The notes: generated by a model from the letters alone, not told the origin. A DNA stretch of 64,000 nucleotides from Lederbergia sp. NSJ-179 (GCF_022867885.1 NZ_JALIFP010000002.1:62001-126000), one strand, 5' to 3'. Positions 46,864-58,318 are shown, counted from the stretch's first letter. A program made the numbers and translations.

Positions 46864-47628
46864 ATGGAATATATTCAGTCAACGAAAAATGAAAGAGTTA
46901 AATTATGGAAAAAATTACTTTTGAAAAAATACCGCGATCAAACAGATACCTATTTGATTGAAGGGGAGCATTTGATTATCGAAGCCCTGAAAACGAATGA
47001 GGTAGTAGAAGTCATGATTCAAGAGGATAAGATGGCCCCAAAGGATTGGTCATTGAATGATGAAGAAATATCGGTTTTCACTATTTCCAAAGAAATTAGC
47101 CAGCATATTTCTGATACAAAGAGTCCTCAAGGAATATTTGCTGTATGTAAAAAAAGAAAGGCTGGGGTAGATTTTACCAAACATTCTCGTTTCCTTTTAC
47201 TAGACGGTGTGCAAGACCCAGGCAATATTGGTACGATTATCCGTACAGCGGATGCGGCTGGTGTGGAGGTTGTTATTTTAGCGAATGGCTCTGGTGATGT
47301 CTATAACCCGAAAGTCATCCGTTCTGCACAAGGCAGTCATTTTCATCTCTTCCTTGAGTCAGGGGATTTATTACATTGGTTGGAAAAAATAAAACAACAT
47401 GATATTCCTCTTTATGGTACTGCTTTAGAAGGGGGGGACGATTTTCGGAAAGTAGCTCCAACTGATTCCTTCGCTCTTGTCGTGGGAAACGAAGGGGCAG
47501 GCGTATCGAGGGAAGTTCTTGAAAAAACAGATCAAAATCTCTATATTCCTATTTACGGCCAAAGCGAATCTCTAAATGTTTCCATTGCTGCAGGTATTTT
47601 ACTTTATCATTTACGAAAACAGATTTGA
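46864..47628 (+). CDS. ysgA: SpoU/TrmH-family RNA methyltransferase YsgA
   Basis: About 254 residues: an N-terminal RNA-binding substrate domain (residues 1-95) then the SPOUT knot with NIGTIIRTADAAGV, VVGNEGAGVS and IPIYGQSESLNVSIAAGILLY. It 2'-O-methylates a nucleotide in rRNA or tRNA; the target is not known from sequence. ATG 46864 is chosen; TTG 46855 sits almost on top of the AAAGG sequence. Confidence 0.92.
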   Translation: MEYIQSTKNERVKLWKKLLLKKYRDQTDTYLIEGEHLIIEALKTNEVVEVMIQEDKMAPKDWSLNDEEISVFTISKEISQHISDTKSPQGIFAVCKKRKAGVDFTKHSRFLLLDGVQDPGNIGTIIRTADAAGVEVVILANGSGDVYNPKVIRSAQGSHFHLFLESGDLLHWLEKIKQHDIPLYGTALEGGDDFRKVAPTDSFALVVGNEGAGVSREVLEKTDQNLYIPIYGQSESLNVSIAAGILLYHLRKQI

Positions 47629-47653
47629 ATTCATGATTCGAAACGGCTATAAT
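47625..47653 (+). promoter_or_regulatory. sigma-A promoter of pheST
   Basis: TTGAAT (47625-47630), a 17-bp spacer and TATAAT (47648-47653). The -35 overlaps the last codons of ysgA. Confidence 0.75.
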
Positions 47654-47664
47654 GAGAATATCTA

Positions 47665-47952
47665 AATAATCGAAAGACGTCGACGGAGAAGAGTAATTTG
47701 GGGAAAGCATCCAGGAAGAAAATGTCATGACTGAAAACATTTTTTGCCGAAGCCAAATGAAGTTCACCTCCCGAGTCGGCATCAGGACCGTTTACTGTGT
47801 GTTCAAAATGGGAGTTTTTTGAACATTCTTTTACGTAAAGATGCACCGGCACTTGCCGTTATCAGAATGAAGTGAACATGCCTAGCATGTTTATAAGGGT
47901 GGTACCGCGACGATAAGCCTCGTCCCTTTTTGGGATGGGGCTTTTTATTTTT
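47665..47952 (+). promoter_or_regulatory. T-box leader (phenylalanyl-tRNA sensing) of pheST
   Basis: Stem I with AGTA and GAA-G-TTC-A; TTC at 47763-47765 is the phenylalanine specifier. The T-box AGGGTGGTACCGCGA is at about 47896-47910. The terminator AAGCCTCGTCCC/GGGATGGGGCTT with T5 occupies about 47914-47946. Uncharged tRNA-Phe allows read-through. Confidence 0.93.
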
Positions 47953-47975
47953 CGACAAAAAGGAGGATTTTTCAA

Positions 47976-49013
47976 GTGAGAGAAAGATTACAGGAACTTA
48001 AATCAGAAGCTTTGGAAAAAATCAAACATTCTTCTAATCTGAAAGAACTTAATGATCTACGTGTTTCGTATCTCGGAAAAAAAGGTCCGATTACTGAAGT
48101 TTTACGAGGAATGGGGAAATTATCTGCTGAGGAACGTCCTAAAATCGGGGCGCTTGCCAATGCCATTAGAGAAAGTATTTCCGAGGTAATTACGGAAAAG
48201 CGGAGCGAACTGGAAAAAGCCGCTGTCCAGAAAAAATTGGAGGCTGAAACGATTGATGTGACACTTCCGGGAAGACCTGTGAAAAGAGGTAGCCGCCATC
48301 CGCTAACGAAAATGATTGAGGAAGTTGAGGACCTATTTATTGGAATGGGCTATAAAGTGGCAGAAGGTCCAGAGGTAGAAATAGACTATTATAATTTTGA
48401 AGCATTAAATTTGCCGAAAGGCCATCCAGCCCGAGATATGCAGGATTCTTTCTATATTACCGAAGATCTTTTAATGCGAACACATACATCCCCTGTCCAA
48501 GCAAGGACGATGGAAAAACATAAGGGAAAAGGTCCAGTAAAAATTATTTGTCCTGGTAAAGTTTATCGGCGTGACAATGATGATGCAACACATTCCCATC
48601 AGTTTACACAAATTGAGGGACTTGTGGTGGATGAAAATATTACAATGGCTGATCTGAAAGGAACGTTAGAAGTATTTGCGAAAAAGATTTTCGGAGAAGA
48701 CCGCGAAATTCGGTTACGTCCCAGTTTTTTCCCATTTACAGAACCATCGGTTGAAATGGATATTTCTTGTAAAATTTGTGGAGGCGAGGGTTGTCGAGTT
48801 TGTAAGCAAACAGGTTGGATTGAAATTTTAGGAGCAGGAATGGTGCATCCGAACGTTCTCAGAATGGCCGGATTTGATCCGGAAAAATATACCGGTTTTG
48901 CGTTTGGAATGGGACCTGAGCGGATTGCGATGTTGAAATACGGGATTGATGATATTCGACATTTCTATACGAATGATATTCGTTTCTTACAACAATTTTC
49001 GGTACAAGAATAA
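47976..49013 (+). CDS. pheS: phenylalanine--tRNA ligase, alpha subunit
   Basis: 345 residues, normal length. A coiled-coil N-terminal arm (residues 1-90) precedes the class II catalytic core with [28 protein letters not shown] and [14 protein letters not shown] (motif 3). A Cys cluster [12 protein letters not shown] is visible before [12 protein letters not shown], typical of bacterial PheS. GTG 47976 follows AAGGAGG. It forms an alpha2-beta2 enzyme with PheT, 17 bp downstream. Confidence 0.98.
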   Translation: MRERLQELKSEALEKIKHSSNLKELNDLRVSYLGKKGPITEVLRGMGKLSAEERPKIGALANAIRESISEVITEKRSELEKAAVQKKLEAETIDVTLPGRPVKRGSRHPLTKMIEEVEDLFIGMGYKVAEGPEVEIDYYNFEALNLPKGHPARDMQDSFYITEDLLMRTHTSPVQARTMEKHKGKGPVKIICPGKVYRRDNDDATHSHQFTQIEGLVVDENITMADLKGTLEVFAKKIFGEDREIRLRPSFFPFTEPSVEMDISCKICGGEGCRVCKQTGWIEILGAGMVHPNVLRMAGFDPEKYTGFAFGMGPERIAMLKYGIDDIRHFYTNDIRFLQQFSVQE

Positions 49014-49030
49014 GGTCAGGAGGGAAAACA

Positions 49031-51445
49031 ATGCTTGTTTCTTATAAATGGCTGCAAGAATATGTCGATCTTGCAGGGGTAACGGCTACAGAATTAGCAG
49101 AGAAAATCACAAGAAGTGGAATTGAAGTAGATGGGGTAGAGCAAAAAAGCGATGGTGTCAAAAAGGTCGTTGTGGGTCATATACTTGAATGTGAAAAACA
49201 TCCACAAGCGGATAAATTAAATAAATGTGTCGTGGATGTAGGCGAGGAAGAACCCGTCCAAATTATCTGCGGGGCTCCCAATGTTGCAAAGGGGCAGAAG
49301 GTGGCTGTAGCCAAAGTGGGAGCGGTACTTCCGGGAAATTTTAAAATCAAAAAAGCAAAACTACGTGGCGAGGTTTCCAATGGAATGATTTGTTCCCTCC
49401 AGGAATTGGGAATAGAGGGAAAGCTGGTACCGAAGGAATTTGCGGATGGCATCTTTGTTTTTCCGAGTGAAGTGAAGGTGGGAGCCAATGCTTTGGAATT
49501 ATTGAATTTAGATGATGAGGTATTAGAGCTTGACCTCACACCGAATCGCGCAGATGCCCTCAGTATGCTTGGAATGGCTTATGAGACAGCAGCGATCCTT
49601 GACAAAGATATAAAATGGCCAGAAACAGATGTAAATCCTTCCGCAGAAAAGGCCGAGGATTCAATTTCTGTAAAGGTGGAGACAACGGAGGGTTGCCCAT
49701 TATATACGGCAAAAGTGATTCGCAATGTGAAGATTGGGCCCTCGCCATTGTGGATGCAAGCTCGTCTTATGTCTGCTGGGATTCGGCCTCATAATAATGT
49801 GGTCGATATTACGAACTATATTTTATTAGAGTACGGTCAGCCGCTTCATGCTTTTGACTACGATAAATTTGGTTCGAAAGAAGTGGTTGTCAGGCTTGCT
49901 CATGAAGGGGAAAAGATCGTGACGCTTGATAATGTGGAGCGGACACTGACAGGTGAACAGATGGTGATTACCAATGGATCTGAGCCTGTTGCATTGGCAG
50001 GAGTCATGGGGGGAGCGAACACAGAAGTAAGTAGCGATACGACAACTGTTTTGCTTGAATCTGCCTATTTCTCCGGTGCGTCTGTTCGAGCTACTTCCAA
50101 GCATCATGGTTTAAGAAGTGAAGCCAGTACCCGATATGAAAAAGGTGTTGATCCGAGTCGAGTGCGCCCGGCAGCAGAACGGGCAGCGAAACTGATGGCA
50201 GAACTCGCAGGTGGAGAAATTTTAGAAGGTCGTGTCGAAGATGATCATTTAACGATTGAGCCTGTCACACTTTCGATCACTTTGGAAAAAATCAATCGCG
50301 TATTAGGAACGGACATTTCCGAATCTGAGGTTGTTGCTCTTTTTAAGAGATTACAATTTGAAGCCTCTGTCGAAGAGGGAACTTTTACAGTGACCGCGCC
50401 TACTCGCCGTGGTGATATTACAATTGAAGAGGATTTGATCGAAGAAGTAGCACGCTTGTATGGCTATGATCTTTTACCCAAAACTTTACCAAAAGGGGCA
50501 GCTACTGCTGGTGGTCTCACGAAAGTGCAGGAAAAACGCCGGACAGCCAGAGATTTTCTGGAGGGAGCGGGACTATACCAGACGATTACGTATTCTTTGG
50601 CTTCAGAGGAAAAATCGGCTCAATACGCGCTTGAAAGCCGTGAACCAGTGAAGCTAGCGATGCCGATGAGTGAAGAGCATAGTTGCTTACGAATGAGTAT
50701 TATTCCGCAATTGCTTGAATCCCTCTCTTATAATATTGCTCGTCAGCAGGACTCGGTCGCCCTTTATGAAATAGGATCCATTTTTCTTCATAATGGCGAA
50801 AAGGAACAACCAGATGAACAAGAACATATCGCAGGTGCTTTAACAGGTTTGTGGGTAGAAAATGCTTGGCAAGGTGAAAAAAAACCCGTTGATTTTTATG
50901 TGGCAAAGGGAATTTTAGAAGGGCTTTTTGAAAAAATGGGTGTTGCTGACCTAGTGGAATGGCGGGCAGCTCAAATAGAAGGGATGCATCCAGGAAGAAC
51001 GGCAGAAATTGTTTTCTCCAATGAAGTGATTGGATTTGTCGGTGAACTGCACCCAACAATGGAAAAAGAATGGGACCTCGATGATACGTATGTGTTTGAA
51101 TTTCAAGCTGAACCGATCTTTCAGTATGAACTTCCTGAATTAAAATACAGCCCCATTCCTAAATTCCCATCCATTTCAAGAGATATAGCGCTTGTGGTGG
51201 ATACAACGGTAACAGCCGGTACATTGGAAAATATTATTCAAGAAGCAGGGGGCAAGCTGCTAAAATCGATTAAGGTGTTTGATCTATATGAAGGAGAACA
51301 TATGAACAAAGGCGAAAAATCGATTGCCTTCTCCTTAACCTATGCAAACCCCGAAAAAACTTTGACAGATGAAGAAGTCGTGAAAGCTCATGAGCGTGTT
51401 TTAGCCGCGGTGAAGGAAAAAGTAGGGGCAGAATTAAGGGGATAA
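49031..51445 (+). CDS. pheT: phenylalanine--tRNA ligase, beta subunit
   Basis: 804 residues. In order: a tRNA-binding OB domain ([26 protein letters not shown], about residues 40-155), B3/B4 editing domain, B5 domain, an inactive synthetase-like core, and the ferredoxin-fold anticodon-binding domain at the C-terminus ([19 protein letters not shown] onward). Same operon as pheS, under the T-box. CAGGAGGGAA precedes ATG 49031. Confidence 0.98.
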   Translation: MLVSYKWLQEYVDLAGVTATELAEKITRSGIEVDGVEQKSDGVKKVVVGHILECEKHPQADKLNKCVVDVGEEEPVQIICGAPNVAKGQKVAVAKVGAVLPGNFKIKKAKLRGEVSNGMICSLQELGIEGKLVPKEFADGIFVFPSEVKVGANALELLNLDDEVLELDLTPNRADALSMLGMAYETAAILDKDIKWPETDVNPSAEKAEDSISVKVETTEGCPLYTAKVIRNVKIGPSPLWMQARLMSAGIRPHNNVVDITNYILLEYGQPLHAFDYDKFGSKEVVVRLAHEGEKIVTLDNVERTLTGEQMVITNGSEPVALAGVMGGANTEVSSDTTTVLLESAYFSGASVRATSKHHGLRSEASTRYEKGVDPSRVRPAAERAAKLMAELAGGEILEGRVEDDHLTIEPVTLSITLEKINRVLGTDISESEVVALFKRLQFEASVEEGTFTVTAPTRRGDITIEEDLIEEVARLYGYDLLPKTLPKGAATAGGLTKVQEKRRTARDFLEGAGLYQTITYSLASEEKSAQYALESREPVKLAMPMSEEHSCLRMSIIPQLLESLSYNIARQQDSVALYEIGSIFLHNGEKEQPDEQEHIAGALTGLWVENAWQGEKKPVDFYVAKGILEGLFEKMGVADLVEWRAAQIEGMHPGRTAEIVFSNEVIGFVGELHPTMEKEWDLDDTYVFEFQAEPIFQYELPELKYSPIPKFPSISRDIALVVDTTVTAGTLENIIQEAGGKLLKSIKVFDLYEGEHMNKGEKSIAFSLTYANPEKTLTDEEVVKAHERVLAAVKEKVGAELRG

Positions 51446-51478
51446 AAAAACAACAAACCTGGTATGGATTACGAATTG

Positions 51479-51520
51479 AAAAAGCAGCCTGTGCTCTGAA
51501 TGGGCACAGGCTGCTTTTAA
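51479..51520. terminator. bidirectional terminator between pheT and rnhC
   Basis: AAAAGCAGCCTGTGC and GCACAGGCTGCTTTT form a perfect 15-bp stem (51479-51518), with A and T runs serving both convergent genes. Confidence 0.9.
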
Positions 51521-51523
51521 ATA

Positions 51524-52456
51524 TTATAAACCTGCTATTTTTTTTGCCTTTCTTGTATTTGCAAAATGACTCTTAGTAAACTCGTTTAGAGCTTGTAAAC
51601 CGTAGGTTCGAATGAGACGAGCGGCATCTTGATCCACTTTAGGACCAGCCCCCTTCGTCAACTTAAACCCTGCTCTTTGACTTAATTGATCCATTGCCTT
51701 GAGAAAAGCATAACGGGCTAATATCGACGCAGCAGCAACAGAAAGATGAATGCTTTCGGCTTTCGTACTAAAATAAACATTTTCACGGCAAATCTCTTTC
51801 ACACCTTGTAGATGACGATAATAGACAGGAGCTTCCGCAAATTGATCTACTAGAATGGCATCAGGTTTTTCAGGTTCTATTTTTTTTAGTAAATAATTTA
51901 AAGCTTGATTATGTAATCTTGCTGTGATTTTTCCCTGTGTCATGCCAGATGCCTGAAGCTGATTATATTTTTCGTTCGATAATGTCAACAAACTATAGGG
52001 TAGAAAGGTTATTAAATCCTTTGCGATCTTTACGATTTCCGTATCAGATAAGTTCTTGGAATCTTGCACACCTAATTCTTTCACTAAAGGGAGCTGTTCT
52101 TTTTTCACATAGGCCGCCACAACTGTCATTGGACCGAAATAATCACCTTTCCCTACCTCATCAGAGCCGATCACGGACAAGGATGAAATATTAGGAGGCA
52201 AGGGGTTCCCGGAAGACTTCTTCTTAGTAGGAGCGGTTTTTGCTTTTTTCAATGATTCCCCCCATTGTTTGGCTTCTGATTCATTTCCAATACCTTGAAA
52301 CATGACTTTACCAGAGCGATAAGCCGTAATGGTGCAACCTTGTTTTTTGGCTGAGAACACACTGCCCGGTGGATGGCTTGCTTTCAAAAATGGTTGATAA
52401 TAAGCCTTCATTTTTTCAATTTCAGCTTGGCTTACCTGAATAACCGTGTTCGCCAA
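51524..52456 (-). CDS. rnhC: ribonuclease HIII
   Basis: 310 residues. An N-terminal DUF3378 substrate-binding domain (residues 1-80) precedes the RNase HII-like core, with the active-site IGSDEVGKGDYFGP near residue 97 and later acidic residues in DAILVDQF. The GKG form separates RNase HIII from HII. It cuts the RNA strand of RNA-DNA hybrids. It is divergent from zapA, as in B. subtilis. Confidence 0.96.
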   Translation of the reverse strand: MANTVIQVSQAEIEKMKAYYQPFLKASHPPGSVFSAKKQGCTITAYRSGKVMFQGIGNESEAKQWGESLKKAKTAPTKKKSSGNPLPPNISSLSVIGSDEVGKGDYFGPMTVVAAYVKKEQLPLVKELGVQDSKNLSDTEIVKIAKDLITFLPYSLLTLSNEKYNQLQASGMTQGKITARLHNQALNYLLKKIEPEKPDAILVDQFAEAPVYYRHLQGVKEICRENVYFSTKAESIHLSVAAASILARYAFLKAMDQLSQRAGFKLTKGAGPKVDQDAARLIRTYGLQALNEFTKSHFANTRKAKKIAGL

Positions 52457-52613
52457 CCGATCACTTCCTTTCTACAATTTATTTTAGTGTAACACAAGTC
52501 ACATAAAAATAACGGACTATAGATTATCCAGGTGCTTTCACTTTTTTTATTCCCATCCCTTTTCATTCGTGATATGATATAGTGTAGAATTTTATCGAAA
52601 AGAGGGGAACAAA

Positions 52614-52874
52614 ATGTCTGACCAGGAGAAAGTAAGAGTGTCTGTTGTGATTCATGGAAAACAATATACAATCACAGGTACGGAATCCCCCGATCATATG
52701 AAAGATGTTGCAGAAATTGTCGACGAAAAAATGCGAGAAATTCATTCCATAAATCCTAATTTGAATACAGAGACACTCGCTGTATTGACAGCCGTTAATT
52801 CAATTCATGAATATACGAAACTACAAGAAGAGTATGAGCGACTTCTTCAAGAACTCCATCGAATAAAGGAATGA
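52614..52874 (+). CDS. zapA: cell division protein ZapA
   Basis: 86 residues: a small N-terminal domain (VSVVIHGKQYTITGTESPDHMKDVAEIVDEKMREI) and a C-terminal coiled coil. It binds FtsZ and promotes Z-ring bundling. GAGGGGAAC precedes ATG 52614. It begins an operon with the CvpA-like gene 7 bp downstream. Confidence 0.94.
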   Translation: MSDQEKVRVSVVIHGKQYTITGTESPDHMKDVAEIVDEKMREIHSINPNLNTETLAVLTAVNSIHEYTKLQEEYERLLQELHRIKE

Positions 52875-52881
52875 AACGATT

Positions 52882-53424
52882 ATGTTAGATTTGGCTTTAA
52901 TTATTATTTTAATAGCAGGGTTTTTCATCGGACTAAAAAGAGGATTCATCCTGCAATTGATCCATATGGTTGGGTTTGTTGTTTCTTTCATTGTGGCTTA
53001 TATGTATTTTGATGCATTAGCGCCAAAACTGACACTTTGGATCCCTTACCCAGATTTTGGGTCGGAAAAAGGATTTACAATGTTTTTAAATGGTTCTAAT
53101 TTTGATGATGCCTTTTATCGGGCAATTGCCTTTGTCATTATTTTCTTTGCCACACGAATTGTGCTCGGGATCATCGGTTCTGCCTTAGATGTCGTTGCTA
53201 GTTTACCAATTATCAAGGTATTAAATATTTGGGCAGGTGGGATCTTAGGTGCGATTGAGGTCTATTTATTCCTTTTTATTCTTCTATATCTTGCGGCATT
53301 AGTTCCAATGGCTACGATTCAAACAGCACTGAATGATTCGACTTTGAGTGAAATCATTTTAAACCATACGCCTTATTTTTCAGCAGAAATCAAAAAATGG
53401 TGGATCGACGTTGTTCAGTCATAA
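52882..53424 (+). CDS. yshB: CvpA-family membrane protein YshB
   Basis: 180 residues with four transmembrane helices; LALIIILIAGFFIGLKRGFILQLIHMVGFVVSFIVAY is typical of the CvpA family, named for colicin V production in E. coli. Position between zapA and polX matches B. subtilis yshB. Role in Bacillus not defined. Confidence 0.92.
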   Translation: MLDLALIIILIAGFFIGLKRGFILQLIHMVGFVVSFIVAYMYFDALAPKLTLWIPYPDFGSEKGFTMFLNGSNFDDAFYRAIAFVIIFFATRIVLGIIGSALDVVASLPIIKVLNIWAGGILGAIEVYLFLFILLYLAALVPMATIQTALNDSTLSEIILNHTPYFSAEIKKWWIDVVQS

Positions 53425-53444
53425 AGTGATAATGAATGATGCAG

Positions 53445-53485
53445 GAAAAACTTCTCTTTATGAAAGGGAAGTTTTTCTTTTTACA
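53445..53485 (+). terminator. terminator between yshB and polX
   Basis: GAAAAACTTC (53446-53455) pairs with GAAGTTTTTC (53469-53478), with an inner CTTT/AAAG extension, followed by T5. PolX may thus have its own promoter or depend on read-through. Confidence 0.75.
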
Positions 53486-53540
53486 AGTGAGTTTGATAGA
53501 ATATGTGAAAGAAGAAAGTGGAACGGTTGGTGATCAAAAC

Positions 53541-55259
53541 ATGAAAATCAATAAAAAGGATGTTATCCATCTTCTAGAACAAATTGCCCTATATATGGAA
53601 CTAAAAGGAGAAAATTCTTTTAAGATTTCAGCCTTTCGGAAAGCGGCCATCGCTTTGGAAGCCGATGATCGCAGTCTCTCCGAGATCTCCACATTTACTG
53701 AAATCCCTGGAATTGGGAAAGGAACAGAGGCGGTGATCAAGGAATTTATTTCGGAAGGAGAATCTGTTGTTTTAGCGGAGTTACAGGAGGAAGTACCGAA
53801 AGGATTGATCCCTTTATTACAGCTTCCGGGTCTTGGGGGAAAGAAGATTTCACGTTTGTATCAGGAATTAGGAGTAACAGATATCGACTCGTTAAAAGCG
53901 GCTTGTGAAAGCGATCGAGTGGCAGATTTAAAAGGTTTTGGAAAAAAATCTCAGGAAAAAATTCTTGCAGCGATTGCTCAGATTGGAAAGCAACCGGAGC
54001 GATTGCCCATCGCGTATATGTTGCCTTTTGCTGAATCGATTGAAGATTATTTACGTAATATAAAAGAAATCGTGAATTTTTCACGTGCTGGTAGCTTACG
54101 TAGAGTAAGGGAAACGATCAAAGATCTTGATTTTGTAATTGCTGCCCGTGATGGCCAAGCTGTGAAAGCGGCATTATTAAATATGCCAGGTGTGGAGGAA
54201 GCGACAGCAAATGGTGAAACCAAAATTACCCTTGTTTTTGCTGGACAATACAAAGTATCAGTCGATTTTCGGATCGTTCAACCAGAAGAATTCGCTTCTG
54301 CATTACACCATTTTACCGGTTCAAAGGATCATAATATTCGGATGCGTCAACTTGCTAAAGAACAAGGAGAGAAAATCAGTGAATATGGGGTGGAAAAGAT
54401 TGAAACTGGTGAGGTTCGGACTTTTTCAACAGAAGCAGAACTCTATCATCACTTCCATTTACCCTATATCCCTCCTGAAATAAGGGAAGATGGCAAGGAA
54501 ATAGATGAATATCACCCAGATCATAAATTAATTGAGTTAAAAGACATTAAGGGTGATCTGCATATGCATACGACATGGTCGGATGGTGCCTTCTCGATCG
54601 AAGAAATGGTGGAGGCCTGTAGAAAAAAAGGGTACCAGTATATGGCTATTACGGATCACTCTGAATTTCTAAGAGTAGTGAATGGACTTTCTCCGGAAAG
54701 ATTACGAAAACAAATCGAAGAAATTCGTATATTGAATGATCAATATAATGATATCACTATATTAGCTGGCGTGGAAATGGACATCCTCCCAGATGGACGC
54801 TTAAATTATGAGGATGATATACTTGCAGAACTAGATATTGTGATTGCCTCTATCCACTCAAGTTTTTCCCAGTCTCAAGCAAAAATTATGGAGAGACTAA
54901 AAACGGCTTTGCAAAATCCACATGTTGATATTATTGCTCATCCAACAGGGCGTCTGATTGGAAGGCGGGATGGATATGATGTGGATATAGCATTACTAAT
55001 GAAACTTGCTAAAGAAACGAACACGGCACTGGAATTAAATGCGAACCCGGCCCGTCTGGATCTTTCTGCTGACCACATTCGAAGAGCACACGAGGCAGGG
55101 ATAAAGATTGGGATTAACACAGATGCCCATAATAGAGAAAATCTTGACTATATGAAATTAGGTGTATTATCGGGTAGAAAAGGAAGGCTTACAGCTTCAT
55201 CTGTCCTTAATGCAATGCCCATAGAAGAATTGCTGCAATTTTTAAAAAGAAATGAATAG
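53541..55259 (+). CDS. polX: DNA polymerase/3'-5' exonuclease PolX
   Basis: About 572 residues, close to the 570 of B. subtilis PolX. The N-terminal half is a polymerase-beta fold: helix-hairpin-helix segments [15 protein letters not shown] and [16 protein letters not shown], then the nucleotidyltransferase region [21 protein letters not shown]. The C-terminal half is a PHP phosphoesterase ([29 protein letters not shown]), giving exonuclease or AP-site activity. It acts in base-excision repair. ATG 53541 gives the family N-terminus; the longer frame from 53436 runs through the terminator. Confidence 0.95.
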   Translation: MKINKKDVIHLLEQIALYMELKGENSFKISAFRKAAIALEADDRSLSEISTFTEIPGIGKGTEAVIKEFISEGESVVLAELQEEVPKGLIPLLQLPGLGGKKISRLYQELGVTDIDSLKAACESDRVADLKGFGKKSQEKILAAIAQIGKQPERLPIAYMLPFAESIEDYLRNIKEIVNFSRAGSLRRVRETIKDLDFVIAARDGQAVKAALLNMPGVEEATANGETKITLVFAGQYKVSVDFRIVQPEEFASALHHFTGSKDHNIRMRQLAKEQGEKISEYGVEKIETGEVRTFSTEAELYHHFHLPYIPPEIREDGKEIDEYHPDHKLIELKDIKGDLHMHTTWSDGAFSIEEMVEACRKKGYQYMAITDHSEFLRVVNGLSPERLRKQIEEIRILNDQYNDITILAGVEMDILPDGRLNYEDDILAELDIVIASIHSSFSQSQAKIMERLKTALQNPHVDIIAHPTGRLIGRRDGYDVDIALLMKLAKETNTALELNANPARLDLSADHIRRAHEAGIKIGINTDAHNRENLDYMKLGVLSGRKGRLTASSVLNAMPIEELLQFLKRNE

Positions 55260-55287
55260 AGCGAATGGTAAGGGGGAGTCAAACTCC

Positions 55288-57645
55288 ATGAATGATAGAA
55301 TTTTAAAGACATTAGAATTTGATAAGATACGAATTCAATTAGAAAATCATGCTTCTTCTGTGTTGGGAGTAGAAATAATAAAAAAATTACGTCCATCAAG
55401 CTCTTTTGAAGAGGTTGTACGTAGACAAGCGGAAACAGATGAGGCCTCCCATGTCCTACGTTTAAAAGGTCATGCCCCTCTTGATGGGATTTTTAATATA
55501 AAACCGCATGTAAAGAGAGCGCTGATAGGGGGAGTACTGAATCCGGCAGAACTTGTTCAAATCGCAAGTACGATTCATGCTTCAAGATCAATGAAGCATT
55601 TTATCGAAGGTTTACTTGAAAATGAAGTGGAGCTCCCTATTTTAGAAGAAAAATCAACTCAAATCATTCCTTTAGGTGAGCTTGAGAAAGTGATTAAAAA
55701 TGCTATTGATGATAACGGGGAAATCCTTGATTCCGCAAGCACGTCTCTAAGAAGTATACGTCAACAGTTAAGAAGAACAGAAGGCAATGTTCGTGGGAGA
55801 CTAGAGGGGTTTATTCGCAATCAAAATGCGCAAAAAATGTTATCTGATGCAATTATTACCATTCGAAATGATCGCTATGTCATTCCAGTGAAACAGGAAT
55901 ACCGTTCCCATTATGGTGGGATTGTGCATGATCAGTCCGCATCAGGGCAAACATTATTTATTGAACCTCAAGCCGTCGTGGATCTTAATAATGCTTTAAA
56001 AGAATTACAGCTAAAAGAAAGGCAGGAAATTGAAAAAATTCTCATGCAATTGTCTGGAAATGTTGCGGAGGTTGCAGAGGAATTACAGTTGGTCGTGGAG
56101 ATAATGGGTGAATTAGATTTCATCTTTGCAAAAGCTCGCCTTGGAAAGGAAATGAAAGCAACAAAACCGGTGATCAATCAAAAGGGAATCATTCGGATCA
56201 ATCAAGCCCGCCATCCTTTATTAAAAAAGGAAGAGGCCATTGCGAATGATATTGAATTTGGTGGCGATTATACGACAATGGTGATTACTGGGCCGAATAC
56301 TGGGGGGAAAACCATTACTCTTAAAACAGTCGGTCTTTTAACCCTTATGGCGCAAGCAGGTTTATCCATTCCCGCTTCAGAAGGTTCTGACATCGCGGTT
56401 TTTAAAGAAGTATTTGCCGATATTGGAGATGAGCAATCGATTGAGCAAAGCCTTAGCACGTTTTCATCCCATATGGTGAACATCGTAGAAATCTTAAAAA
56501 AGGTGGATCATACGAGTTTAGTTTTGTTTGATGAATTAGGGGCGGGAACAGATCCGCAAGAGGGAGCAGCACTTGCGATTTCTATTCTTGATGAAGTATA
56601 TCAACGTGGGGCTCATGTGATTGCGACAACCCATTATCCTGAATTAAAGGCCTATGGATTTAATCGACCAGGCGCAATCAATGCAAGTGTTGAATTTGAT
56701 GTGGAAACATTGCGCCCGACCTATCGTTTATTGATTGGTGTACCGGGCCGCAGTAATGCTTTTGAAATATCCAAACGATTGGGCCTTTCCGATTGGACAA
56801 TACAGAATGCGAAGCAATTAATTGATGCCGAAAGCAATGAAGTGGAAAATATGATTGCTTCTCTTGAAAAAAGCCGTCATGATGCGGAAGAGGAATATAA
56901 AGAAGCACATAATTATTTAAAAGCAGCAGAAAAACTCCATCAAGATATGCAAAAGCAAATGATGGAGTTTTATGAAAGAAAACAGGAATTGTATGATCGT
57001 GCCGAAAAAAAAGCTACTGAGGTCATTGAGAAGGCGAAAAGAGAAGCAGAAGAAGTCATGAAGGAGCTACGAGAACTTCGCTTTCAAAGTGCTGCTCAAG
57101 TAAAGGAACATGAATTGATTGAGGCGAGACATCGACTAGAAAAGGCTATGCCAACTTTAGATCAACAAAGAGAAAATGCTAAAAAAGAAAAACAACACGA
57201 TACATTTCAGCCTGGGGATGAAGTAAGAGTAACGAGCTTTGGTCAAAAAGGGCATTTAATTGAGAAGGTTGCGGAGAAAGAATGGAATGTCCAAATGGGC
57301 ATTATGAAGATGAAAGTGAATGAAGAAGATTTAGAGTTTATTCAATCACAGGAAAAGAAAGAAACGAAACCGATGGCTACAGTAAAAGGTAAAGATCATC
57401 ATGTTAGCTTGGAATTGGATCTGCGTGGGGAAAGATTGGAAGATGCTTTGTTTAAAGTAGAGAAATATATCGACGATGCCTTACTGGCTGGTTATCCGCG
57501 TGTCTCGATTATCCATGGCAAAGGAACAGGAGTTTTGCGCAAAGGAATTACTGATTATTTGAAACAACTCCGTCCAGTAAAACGTATAAGATTAGGAGAA
57601 GCAGGAGAAGGAGGAAGTGGCGTGACAGTAGTCGAATTCAAATGA
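55288..57645 (+). CDS. mutS2: endonuclease MutS2
   Basis: About 785 residues, family length. N-terminal clamp/lever regions, then the MutS ATPase (Walker [19 protein letters not shown], Walker [21 protein letters not shown]), a long coiled coil (about residues 510-620), a KOW-like segment, and a C-terminal Smr nuclease domain ([45 protein letters not shown]). It suppresses recombination or rescues collided ribosomes, depending on the study. ATG 55288 follows AAGGGGGAG; TTG 55252 is too early. Confidence 0.96.
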   Translation: MNDRILKTLEFDKIRIQLENHASSVLGVEIIKKLRPSSSFEEVVRRQAETDEASHVLRLKGHAPLDGIFNIKPHVKRALIGGVLNPAELVQIASTIHASRSMKHFIEGLLENEVELPILEEKSTQIIPLGELEKVIKNAIDDNGEILDSASTSLRSIRQQLRRTEGNVRGRLEGFIRNQNAQKMLSDAIITIRNDRYVIPVKQEYRSHYGGIVHDQSASGQTLFIEPQAVVDLNNALKELQLKERQEIEKILMQLSGNVAEVAEELQLVVEIMGELDFIFAKARLGKEMKATKPVINQKGIIRINQARHPLLKKEEAIANDIEFGGDYTTMVITGPNTGGKTITLKTVGLLTLMAQAGLSIPASEGSDIAVFKEVFADIGDEQSIEQSLSTFSSHMVNIVEILKKVDHTSLVLFDELGAGTDPQEGAALAISILDEVYQRGAHVIATTHYPELKAYGFNRPGAINASVEFDVETLRPTYRLLIGVPGRSNAFEISKRLGLSDWTIQNAKQLIDAESNEVENMIASLEKSRHDAEEEYKEAHNYLKAAEKLHQDMQKQMMEFYERKQELYDRAEKKATEVIEKAKREAEEVMKELRELRFQSAAQVKEHELIEARHRLEKAMPTLDQQRENAKKEKQHDTFQPGDEVRVTSFGQKGHLIEKVAEKEWNVQMGIMKMKVNEEDLEFIQSQEKKETKPMATVKGKDHHVSLELDLRGERLEDALFKVEKYIDDALLAGYPRVSIIHGKGTGVLRKGITDYLKQLRPVKRIRLGEAGEGGSGVTVVEFK

Positions 57646-57651
57646 GGCCAG

Positions 57652-57752
57652 GTCGGACGGTGTGGCGATTGTCATCGCGCTCTTAGGCCAACAGGATGTT
57701 GGTCAGAACAGCGTTGCGCCAGGACGGCGCGAACTTAGCTGTTCATCCTTAT
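57652..57752 (+). repeat. GC-rich multi-hairpin element after mutS2
   Basis: Three stem-loops lie in 80 bases: GCGAT-TGTC-ATCGC (57665-57678), CCAAC-AGGAT-GTTGG (57688-57702) and an outer GAACAGC/GCTGTTC (57706-57744) enclosing GCGCC-AGGAC-GGCGC. Two hairpins share 5-bp stems and AGGAY loops. It is much richer in G+C than its surroundings and starts about 7 bases after the mutS2 stop. There is no T run, so it is not a plain terminator. It may be a dispersed repeat or a structured RNA. Confidence 0.7.
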
Positions 57753-57810
57753 TCTAAACCTTAAGGCAGAAAGGCAGAGCTAGTGCTTTTATAAGAGAGG
57801 GGAAGGATTG

Positions 57811-58221
57811 ATGGCGACTTCATTTTGGGAAAATTCGGTTGTACAAACAGCAGGTTATTATACAGTCTCTGTTCTTTGCATGGTTGTCTTCCTGTTTATA
57901 TTTGAACTGGTGACGAAATATAAAAACTGGGAAGAAATCAAAAATGGAAATATTTCCGTTGCAATGGCAACGGGAGGGAAAATCTTCGGGATTGCCAATG
58001 TTTTTAGACATTCCATTCTTCATCATGATACATTATTTGTGATGATTGGTTGGGGAGTTTTTGGTTTTTTCCTGTTGTTGACAGGTTATTTTATCTTTGA
58101 ATTTTTAACACCAAAATTCAATATTGATCAAGAAATTGAAAATGATAATCGGGCAGTTGGATTTATTTCCATGATAATATCGATTGGTCTTTCGTACATC
58201 ATCGGCGCAAACATTCAATAA
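57811..58221 (+). CDS. yshE: DUF350 membrane protein YshE
   Basis: 136 residues with four helices, typical of DUF350 (GYYTVSVLCMVVFLFIFELVTKYKNWEEIKNGNISVAMATGGKIFGIANVFRHSI). ATG 57811 follows GAGGGGAAGG; a TTG just before it has worse spacing. The order mutS2-yshE-lcfA matches B. subtilis. Function not known. Confidence 0.92.
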   Translation: MATSFWENSVVQTAGYYTVSVLCMVVFLFIFELVTKYKNWEEIKNGNISVAMATGGKIFGIANVFRHSILHHDTLFVMIGWGVFGFFLLLTGYFIFEFLTPKFNIDQEIENDNRAVGFISMIISIGLSYIIGANIQ

Positions 58222-58237
58222 GGGTGGGAAAAATGAA

Positions 58238-58318
58238 GTGGAGAAATTGGCTAAAGTGCTGTTAGTGGTAGGCGCGATCTTCTTCATACTTGGCGTTATC
58301 TATCTTATAAAGATATAG
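58238..58318 (+). CDS. 26-residue single-helix membrane peptide
   Basis: The GTG start has AGGGTGGGA about 8 bases upstream. The peptide is EKLAKVLLVVGAIFFILGVI plus YLIKI: a short charged N-terminus and one transmembrane helix. It begins 16 bp after yshE, and a strong terminator follows 4 bases after its stop, so it is well framed as the last gene of that unit. I do not recognise a family; a modulator of YshE is possible. Confidence 0.55.
   Translation: MEKLAKVLLVVGAIFFILGVIYLIKI

Noticed and set aside
47549-47852. Minus-strand ORFs of 73 and 77 codons
   Set aside because: They are opposite the pheST T-box leader and the end of ysgA, with no coding support.
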